From Bacteroidota bacterium (lineage in GTDB: Bacteria; Bacteroidota; Bacteroidia; Bacteroidales; GCA-2711565): a stretch of 45,490 nucleotides of DNA. A program made the position numbers and the translations under genes. A model generated the notes under the pieces. The model saw nothing but the letters and a program-made list of their open reading frames with translations. It was not told the origin of the DNA and ran no database searches. Positions within the stretch are counted from its first letter, which is position 1. The number at the start of each line of letters is the position of its first letter. Positions 40,110 through 45,490 of the stretch are shown piece by piece. The stretch lies in the NCBI GenBank assembly GCA_003353955.1, contig PIVJ01000014.1, forward strand, positions 1 through 45,490. Reading direction: 5' to 3'.

Positions 40110-40817
40110 TTATTTATCAGAAACAGTAAGTCTGAATCCACTCCCGTGGATATTTATTATTTCTATCGACTGATCTTCTTTGAGATATTTCCTGAGTTTT
40201 GTAATAAACACATCCATACTTCTTGTCGTGAAATAATTATGCTCACCCCAGATATTATTTAATGCTTTCTCACGCGATAATACTTGATCTTTATGAATAC
40301 ATAATAATTTTAACAATGCAGCCTCTTTTGGCGATAGCTTCTGCTCATTGTTATTATAAAAAATGGTGCGTTTAAGAAAATTGAAATGATATAATCCAAT
40401 GTTAAACTGAGTATCGCCTTCGTCAAGATGGTTTGATTTTTCATTTCTTTTCAAAATAGCATTAATCTTGCAGAGTAATACCTCGGAGTCAAAAGGCTTG
40501 GTTATATAATCATCAGCGCCCAATTTAAATCCTCTTAATACGTCTTCTTTTAAGCTTTTGGCCGTTAGAAAAATTAATGGGATATGCTCATCTATTGTTC
40601 TAATATTTCTTGCTACTTCAAATCCATCTAAATTTGGCAGCATTACATCAAGTATACACAAATGGAATTTTTCAGAATTAAATTGGTTAATTGCTTTAGC
40701 TCCATCGTCAATCCAGTTAACTTCATAACCATGAATTTCAAGGTATGATTTTAATACCGCGCCAAAATTACGGTCATCCTCAACAAAAAAGATCTTATTT
40801 CTATTCTTCTGTGCCAT
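40110..40817 (-). CDS. OmpR-family response regulator
   Basis: A 235-residue regulator with a receiver domain (acidic pair Glu13-Asp14, phospho-acceptor Asp57 in CILDVMLPNLDG, TAKS and KPF motifs) and a winged-helix DNA-binding domain (about 135-230). It overlaps the end of the histidine kinase gene by 17 bases. The probable target is the TTAAC array in the divergent intergenic region. The size and the partner resemble Bacteroidota RprY-type systems, which is only a resemblance. Confidence 0.94.
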   Translation of the reverse strand: MAQKNRNKIFFVEDDRNFGAVLKSYLEIHGYEVNWIDDGAKAINQFNSEKFHLCILDVMLPNLDGFEVARNIRTIDEHIPLIFLTAKSLKEDVLRGFKLGADDYITKPFDSEVLLCKINAILKRNEKSNHLDEGDTQFNIGLYHFNFLKRTIFYNNNEQKLSPKEAALLKLLCIHKDQVLSREKALNNIWGEHNYFTTRSMDVFITKLRKYLKEDQSIEIINIHGSGFRLTVSDK

Positions 40818-42453
40818 TCTCTATTGGTAAATAGATGGTGAATATACTTCCTTTGCCAACATTGCTTTCCACATCAATAGTGCCTTTAAATGCAGTAACT
40901 ATTGCTTTAACATAACTCAATCCCAGGCCAAAGCCTTTAATATTATGAATATTACCCATCTGCACGCGATAAAATCTATCAAATATTTTATTGAGTTTGT
41001 CTTTAGACATGCCTATCCCTTGATCATGAATCGATATTAATATTCGTTTATGTTCATTTTTAGTTTGTATTGTAATCTTTGGAGCATTTTTAGAATATTT
41101 ATTAGCGTTGTCGAGTATGTTGTTAATGATATTCACAAAATGAACCTCGTCAACTAAACAATTTGAGTTAACCGCTTTAAAACTCGATACGATTTTTCCA
41201 TCTCTCTGCTCGACATGCAAATTGATATTCGTAATTGCTTTATTAATTAATTCATGAAGATTATGAGTTTTTAAGTCTAAGCCTAATTCCTTTTTCTCAA
41301 TTAATGACATTTGCAGGATATGCTCCACCTGAGAATTCATTCTTCTATTTTCCTCTTTAATAATATCAGTATAAAATTGCACTTGTTTCTTTTGAGATAT
41401 GATTTTTGGATTAATTATAGAATCTACCGCAAGCGAAATAGTGGCAATAGGAGTTTTAAATTCGTGGGTCATATTATTTATAAAATCAGTTTTGATCTCC
41501 GAGTTTTTCTTTTGTTTTAGAATTATATAAATGGTGAATAAAAATGTAACTATAATTATAAATGTAAAAAATAACGACCCGAATGACAGCAGCAATACAG
41601 AACGAAATAAATGGGCACTCTTTTCCGGAAAGTTTAACAGAAAGAAACTACTTTTTTGCTTTAAATCTTCGGGAAATAATGCTGTTTTATATTTTGAATT
41701 TAAATTCTCATTCGTAAAATTAGCTGATCTAACCACAAATGTAGAATCTAGACTTTCATCGATTATGGCATAATCAAAACTGAAGGGAAGTTTCTTATTC
41801 CTTAATTCTGATTTAATGATGGTATCCAAATATTCCAAATTAAGTCTTTCAATAAATGGCGATTCATTGGTGGTGTATTCATACACCAATTGTCGAACTG
41901 TACGATTAATATTATTAAATCGATAATTAATCACATGATGATCATCGGATTGTTTTACGACAACGGTTTCATCACTTCCAATAAGATGAACCTTGCTTTT
42001 TGCATTACCTTTAATTCCGGTTGACGAAGAAACCCAAACGGTGTCATTTCCCTCAGATATGACTTTAAGTGTCTTGTCCACATTTGATCCAGAAGATATA
42101 TCTTCTTCAACAATAGCTTCTAGTTTATACTTGCTTGGATTTTTCTTAAGCGTAAATACATTACTAAATACAGAATCATTAAGCTCAATGTTAAATAATG
42201 AATCTGCGCTTACTAAAGAAATTCTTTGGAAATCATCCGGATGTTGAACATGCAGTTGTTTTGAAACGAAATGAACAGCATCATATACTTCTATCTTATT
42301 AATAACATCATTCATTGCTTCATAAGCAGCACGATCAAATTGAGCCTCCTTTACATCAATAGCATTTCTAATCCAAAGTAATTGAACCACAATAATTCCT
42401 ATTAATGACATACTCATTAAAAAGATAATACTTTTGATTTGAAAACGGTTCAT
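40801..42453 (-). CDS. Sensor histidine kinase with periplasmic domain
   Basis: A 550-residue kinase with membrane segments at about 8-28 and 284-312, enclosing a periplasmic sensor of about 255 residues with no recognised fold. The cytosolic part has HisKA with His330 (NMTHEFKTPIA), N-box NNILDNANKYS, G1 DQGIGMS and G2 GFGLGLSYV. It autophosphorylates and passes the phosphate to the response regulator just downstream. It diverges from a secreted-protein gene, so a surface or envelope signal seems likely. Confidence 0.95.
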   Translation of the reverse strand: MNRFQIKSIIFLMSMSLIGIIVVQLLWIRNAIDVKEAQFDRAAYEAMNDVINKIEVYDAVHFVSKQLHVQHPDDFQRISLVSADSLFNIELNDSVFSNVFTLKKNPSKYKLEAIVEEDISSGSNVDKTLKVISEGNDTVWVSSSTGIKGNAKSKVHLIGSDETVVVKQSDDHHVINYRFNNINRTVRQLVYEYTTNESPFIERLNLEYLDTIIKSELRNKKLPFSFDYAIIDESLDSTFVVRSANFTNENLNSKYKTALFPEDLKQKSSFFLLNFPEKSAHLFRSVLLLSFGSLFFTFIIIVTFLFTIYIILKQKKNSEIKTDFINNMTHEFKTPIATISLAVDSIINPKIISQKKQVQFYTDIIKEENRRMNSQVEHILQMSLIEKKELGLDLKTHNLHELINKAITNINLHVEQRDGKIVSSFKAVNSNCLVDEVHFVNIINNILDNANKYSKNAPKITIQTKNEHKRILISIHDQGIGMSKDKLNKIFDRFYRVQMGNIHNIKGFGLGLSYVKAIVTAFKGTIDVESNVGKGSIFTIYLPIENGTEE

Positions 42454-42491
42454 ACAAGCAAAAGTATTAATAAATCAGTTATTTAGATGCA

Positions 42492-42531
42492 TTTTAACTT
42501 TTCCTTAACCTATTTTAACTTCATCTTAACG
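42492..42531 (+). promoter_or_regulatory. Array of four TTAAC half-sites (response regulator operator)
   Basis: TTAAC occurs at 42494, 42505, 42515 and 42526, that is every 10-11 bases, so all face the same side of the helix. They form two 19-base direct repeats with a 21-base period (42492-42510 and 42513-42531). OmpR/PhoB-type regulators bind such tandem repeats as head-to-tail dimers. The site lies between the kinase gene and the divergent secreted-protein gene. Confidence 0.8.
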
Positions 42532-42551
42532 CTGTACAATTAAAGGATATG

Positions 42552-42559
42552 TAGATTTG
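42552..42559 (+). promoter_or_regulatory. Putative -7 element of the secreted-protein gene
   Basis: TAGATTTG fits TAnnTTTG, 28 bases before the start codon. No -33 TTTG is seen; the last TTAAC site ends 21 bases upstream, at the -33 position. This fits an activator-dependent promoter. Confidence 0.65.
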
Positions 42560-42587
42560 TAACAGATAATTTTAAAATCAAAACTAT

Positions 42588-43901
42588 ATGAAAAATATGA
42601 ACAATACCTTTAAATGGACTTTAGTATGCGTACTAGGTTTAAATGTTTCTTTTATGTATGCACAAGAAACAAAAAAAGACACAATCCATATTTACACCGA
42701 GAAAATAATTTGCGACAAAACAAATGCTTGGGATACCATTATTGTAATGACTGCTGATAATAAAGATGAAATACACGAGTATCTTGTATCCATTGAAGAT
42801 TGTATTGATTTGGGCGTTAATTTTAAAAATATACAATTGAAGCATAAAAGCGAGTCAAAAAAAGACAAGAACCTAAGTTCCAAATCAAGAATTAAAGTTT
42901 ACCGTTCCTGCGATAACAAAGTTAAAGGCAGTGAAAACGTATTTATATATGAATTTAAAGAAGATAGTTTGCATGAATCGCATGCCGCCGATATTCACAT
43001 TATTAAAGAGAAACTACATAGAATAGGAAAAAAGGAACATGATATGGCCTTTGTTGTAAGGGGTGGGGATAAAAAAATGAGTGACGTGAAGTGGATAAGT
43101 AAATCAGGAGATGATGAAACGGATGTCAATGTTTTGGTTGAAACAAAAGGTCATCATGACAAAAAGAATCATGTAATGGTTTATAGCACCAAAGAAGGTA
43201 AATCTAATATTAAAGGAATTTCTGACAGAGTTCATGTAAAAATGCTTAATCATCATTTTGTCGAAGGCGATAGTTTACATATTAGTTCAGATCTTAATTA
43301 TGTAATTAAAAGTGATGATGGATTTTTCACTATTGATTCTTTGGGGCTGGAGGATATAATTACACATGAGATGAATATAGACTCTAAAGATAAAGCACGA
43401 CTCATGCTTATCAGTGAGAATAGTGCACTTCACAAAGGCATGAACAAACTTAAGTTTGATCTTGCTGAGTTTGCTAACGAAGGTGTTATCCACTTATCAA
43501 AAGGGGATAAAGATCATGATGTTATGTTTTCTTGCGATAAAAATGTGATTGTTGAAAAGTTCGGGCTTAGTATGTCGAATGATTTGGATGAAGCTGAATT
43601 GGACAGACTTTCTGATCTGGGCATTAAATCAAAAAATTCCAAGCTAAAAGTGGAAGATGTTTTAGTTTATTTCGGAGAAGACAGCAAATTAAACATGAAA
43701 TTTAAATTAAATACCAAGGGTAAAACAAACATCAAATTATTTAATGAAAGCGGTAAAGAATTATTTTCGGATAAAGTTCAATATTTCCCGGGTACTTACG
43801 ATAAATCAATGAATATTTCATCTGAGGATGATAAAGGCACTTTTTATCTTTCTGTTATGCAAGGAAATGCTTCGAGAATTATAAAATTAACAATAAAATA
43901 A
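42588..43901 (+). CDS. Secreted charged protein with T9SS-like C-terminal domain
   Basis: A 437-residue protein with a signal peptide (about 1-25, ending MYAQ). The central region is rich in Lys, Asp, His and Ser, with many His-rich stretches (HHDKKNHV, MLNHHFV, KDHDV). The last 70 residues, from about 365, read like a type IX secretion sorting domain: IKLFNESGKEL, a G-TYDKSMNIS strand, and G-TFYLSVMQG, ending in KLTIK. Export across the outer membrane through T9SS is therefore possible. It is driven by the divergent promoter with the TTAAC array, so it is a candidate target of the neighbouring two-component system. Function unknown. Confidence 0.82.
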   Translation: MKNMNNTFKWTLVCVLGLNVSFMYAQETKKDTIHIYTEKIICDKTNAWDTIIVMTADNKDEIHEYLVSIEDCIDLGVNFKNIQLKHKSESKKDKNLSSKSRIKVYRSCDNKVKGSENVFIYEFKEDSLHESHAADIHIIKEKLHRIGKKEHDMAFVVRGGDKKMSDVKWISKSGDDETDVNVLVETKGHHDKKNHVMVYSTKEGKSNIKGISDRVHVKMLNHHFVEGDSLHISSDLNYVIKSDDGFFTIDSLGLEDIITHEMNIDSKDKARLMLISENSALHKGMNKLKFDLAEFANEGVIHLSKGDKDHDVMFSCDKNVIVEKFGLSMSNDLDEAELDRLSDLGIKSKNSKLKVEDVLVYFGEDSKLNMKFKLNTKGKTNIKLFNESGKELFSDKVQYFPGTYDKSMNISSEDDKGTFYLSVMQGNASRIIKLTIK

Positions 43902-43923
43902 GTAGTCTCTTAAATAATAATAA

Positions 43924-43954
43924 AAGGGCCTGTCGGTATGATGGGTCCTTTTTT
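43924..43954 (+). terminator. Terminator after the secreted-protein gene
   Basis: AAGGGCC pairs with GGTCCTT (one G-U) around a 13-base loop, followed by TTTTTT. It separates the secreted-protein gene from the small membrane-protein gene. Confidence 0.72.
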
Positions 43955-43979
43955 ATTAAATTAGCCTAAACTTTTTGTT

Positions 43980-44150
43980 ATGATGATTTTGCAACTTCTC
44001 ATCTTCTCTGCTATCTTCTTTAGCATAGGAATATATATGTTTATAAAAAAGAAAAGGATAATAGGAATTCTATTTACGTTGCTTGGATTGCTGGGAACTC
44101 TTTTAGGTCTTGTTGTTATAAATTTGTACCCTGATAAATTCTCGTTTTAA
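43980..44150 (+). CDS. Small two-TM membrane protein
   Basis: A 56-residue frame with hydrophobic segments at about 3-21 and 28-49, separated by KKKR. The positive-inside loop suggests both ends outside the cytoplasm. The frame has its own ATG-ATG start, and the next gene starts 12 bases after its stop, so they may be co-transcribed. Function unknown. Confidence 0.6.
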   Translation: MMILQLLIFSAIFFSIGIYMFIKKKRIIGILFTLLGLLGTLLGLVVINLYPDKFSF

Positions 44151-44162
44151 TAAAAACAATAT

Positions 44163-44843
44163 ATGAAATTTTTAAGCCTGACAATTTTATTGTTGACTAC
44201 GGTTATTCTCTATCCTCAATCGGATAATATCTATATTGATATTACGAGCGGCGCATCTCTCCCAATTAGCAAGTATGCTGCTAAAAATTTAGCAACCGGA
44301 AGTTTTACTGAATTGGGTGGTAATGTAACCATTGACGTCAGTTGGATGCTTAAGAAACCATTTGGTGTTAATGCAACAATTAGTGGCGTAATGAATCCTG
44401 TTGATGTAAGCACACTGGGTTGGGAAAAAGTAATTGCTGATCCATTTTTGAGTGATGTTAGTATCAGGTCAGACCCGTATTTGCTATTTGCTGTGATGCT
44501 TGGCCCAACGTATGAAAAGCATATTTATAAAAACCTATCATTTCAGGCCGGAATAAATGCTGGTGTGATGAGATCCAGCACACCTTATCAACTTTACAAA
44601 CCTCAATATTTTTTGCTTGGCCCGGAGTATTATGAAATAACTTCAGCCGGAGCTTATAGCTTCACATTGCGTGCATTTATAGATCTTGAACTCAGGATTC
44701 GAGATAGCTGGAGTCTAATTGTGCAAAGCGCATACACCAATAGTAGCCCTGAATATACTTTCTGGACCGCAACCGGTATCAGAAAAGAAAAAAAGTTAAT
44801 TAGTTTTATAAACGCAAATTTTGGAATACGATTAAAGCTTTGA
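44163..44843 (+). CDS. Outer-membrane beta-barrel-like protein
   Basis: A 226-residue protein with a signal peptide (about 1-19, ending YPQ) and alternating amphipathic strands, ending in NANFGIRLKL with aromatic/charged alternation typical of small OmpA/OmpW-like barrels. It follows the small membrane-protein gene by 12 bases. I do not recognise a specific family or ligand. Confidence 0.72.
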   Translation: MKFLSLTILLLTTVILYPQSDNIYIDITSGASLPISKYAAKNLATGSFTELGGNVTIDVSWMLKKPFGVNATISGVMNPVDVSTLGWEKVIADPFLSDVSIRSDPYLLFAVMLGPTYEKHIYKNLSFQAGINAGVMRSSTPYQLYKPQYFLLGPEYYEITSAGAYSFTLRAFIDLELRIRDSWSLIVQSAYTNSSPEYTFWTATGIRKEKKLISFINANFGIRLKL

Positions 44844-44941
44844 TTTATTTGTGAGAGTGGAAATCTAAGCCTGTCTGATATAACTCCTCATCCATAAACA
44901 TAATGACTCTAATGCTTCTTTTATTTTTTATTTCCAATTCT

Positions 44942-44989
44942 TTAAATCAGTAAGACGTTGATGTTGCGAAACAAAATTAATTAGGCGAA
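44942..44989 (+). repeat. Repeat B, copy 2
   Basis: The second copy of the 48-base repeat seen at 11955-12002 (42 of 48 positions identical, same orientation). Here it is not followed by repeat A. Confidence 0.8.
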
Positions 44990-45148
44990 AATATTCTGGA
45001 AGCTGAAGGATCTTGTGGGTTTTTGTAAGCCCTTACTTTTTGGACGAAAACCATCGGCATCTTTGTTGTAGCATTTATAAAACAAACCCTCTTTAAAAAA
45101 CGTAAACATTGTTTTATCCGCACTGCATTGTAATTTTTCTGATATTGT

Positions 45149-45179
45149 AAAAAAATCCCTGCCCTATGAGACAGGGACT
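45149..45179 (-). terminator. Minus-strand terminator
   Basis: On the minus strand AGTCCCTG and CAGGGATT form an 8-bp stem (one G-U) with a ten-base loop and a seven-T tail. It would end a minus-strand gene in the last 270 bases. Confidence 0.7.
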
Positions 45180-45213
45180 CTAAGTGTCCAATTATCAACA
45201 TAAACCAAGCTGT

Positions 45214-45414
45214 CTAATCCTTAATGCAACGTACAGAGCAGCCGTTTGCCCTGGGTTTGGTGCAGCTGTCATACTGCGCCATTCCCTTGATGTTTGCTAG
45301 TGCTGCAACATCGCCTGTTCCACCGGCACACTGCCTAACAATAGCATCACCAACTACGGTTTGACCTATACATACTGACAAATATCCTTCAGTACCTTCA
45401 CCAGTTACTCGCAA
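45214..45414 (-). CDS. Small Cys-containing ORF or 3-prime end of a larger gene
   Basis: A 66-codon frame that would have to start with TTG; its frame is closed by TAG five codons further upstream. It has five cysteines and ends NGCSVRCIKD, recalling the C-terminal end (SVRC-x-KD) of Fibrobacter-type FISUMP domains. A terminator follows about 35 bases later, so a real transcript probably ends here. Other frames upstream (to 45490) read protein-like, so a frameshifted longer gene is a fair alternative. GC content looks higher than its surroundings. Confidence 0.35.
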   Translation of the reverse strand: MRVTGEGTEGYLSVCIGQTVVGDAIVRQCAGGTGDVAALANIKGMAQYDSCTKPRANGCSVRCIKD

Positions 45415-45490
45415 AGTTTCTTCCTAACAAATGCCATTGCAGTGAATAATTCTCGCTTTCTTCTATTATAACTGAACGTTCAATTTTACT

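Larger units (their letters stand above)
44844..45490. other. Region with repeat B and minus-strand ORF
   Basis: About 650 bases with repeat B (44942-44989), a minus-strand terminator and the small Cys-containing ORF. Nothing else convincing was seen. Confidence 0.5.

Noticed and set aside
44977-45201. Minus-strand 74-codon ORF
   Set aside because: It runs through a terminator and into repeat B and has no protein-family look.
1-45490. CRISPR arrays, rRNA genes, prophage modules or plasmid origins
   Set aside because: No regularly spaced repeats, ribosomal RNA sequence, phage structural genes or replication genes were seen.

Overview
The window is AT-rich and comes from a member of the Bacteroidota. 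The evidence is repeated promoter elements of the TAnnTTTG type, a DUF4295 gene between rpmG and ftsY, a T9SS-like C-terminal domain on a secreted protein, and the overall gene families. Anaerobic-type ergothioneine genes, a flavin-based electron-bifurcation-like module and a KamA-family radical SAM protein point to an anaerobic or microaerobic lifestyle. I cannot place it more finely.

Region 1 (431-11937) is the most unusual part. It is a tight nine-gene operon that joins a cytosolic NuoE/NuoF fusion and a NuoG/GltD-like flavoprotein to a NapH-like membrane polyferredoxin, two Tat-signal proteins (a four-cluster ferredoxin and a tiny four-Cys protein) and four beta-propeller proteins. The flavin pair resembles the core of Stn/Bfu-type bifurcating enzymes, but no hydrogenase or other recognisable terminal catalytic subunit is present, and the GltD-like subunit appears to have lost its NAD(P)H-binding subdomain. 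I infer a transmembrane electron route from the NAD(H)/ferredoxin pool to the periplasm. Near-identical structured repeats lie on both sides (191-260 and 12008-12077). Region 2 (12125-17583) holds a truncated gene tail, a GT4 glycosyltransferase and a LolD-like ATPase with a large FtsX-type permease.

Region 3 (17584-23394) holds a DUF427 remnant and thrBC behind a Thr/Ile attenuator leader peptide. It then has a minus-strand eanB-eanA pair for anaerobic ergothioneine synthesis, an IS3 orfA remnant and tRNA-Arg(TCT). Region 4 (23493-26470) is a B12 uptake operon (btuFCD) behind a clear promoter and a cobalamin riboswitch. Region 5 (26471-29802) has degenerate small ORFs, then rpmG, the DUF4295 protein, ftsY and rimO.

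Region 6 (29803-40107) is mostly housekeeping: a thioesterase, a KamA-family protein, P5C dehydrogenase, an OsmC protein, a CoA-type NUDIX hydrolase, clpS, nfeD-floA, and an RSH enzyme whose hydrolase active site is visibly degenerate. Region 7 (40110-44843) is a two-component system diverging from a secreted lysine/aspartate-rich protein. The shared intergenic region carries four helically phased TTAAC half-sites just upstream of a -7 element. After these come a small membrane protein and an outer-membrane barrel. The window ends in a repeat copy and a small minus-strand Cys-containing ORF with a terminator.
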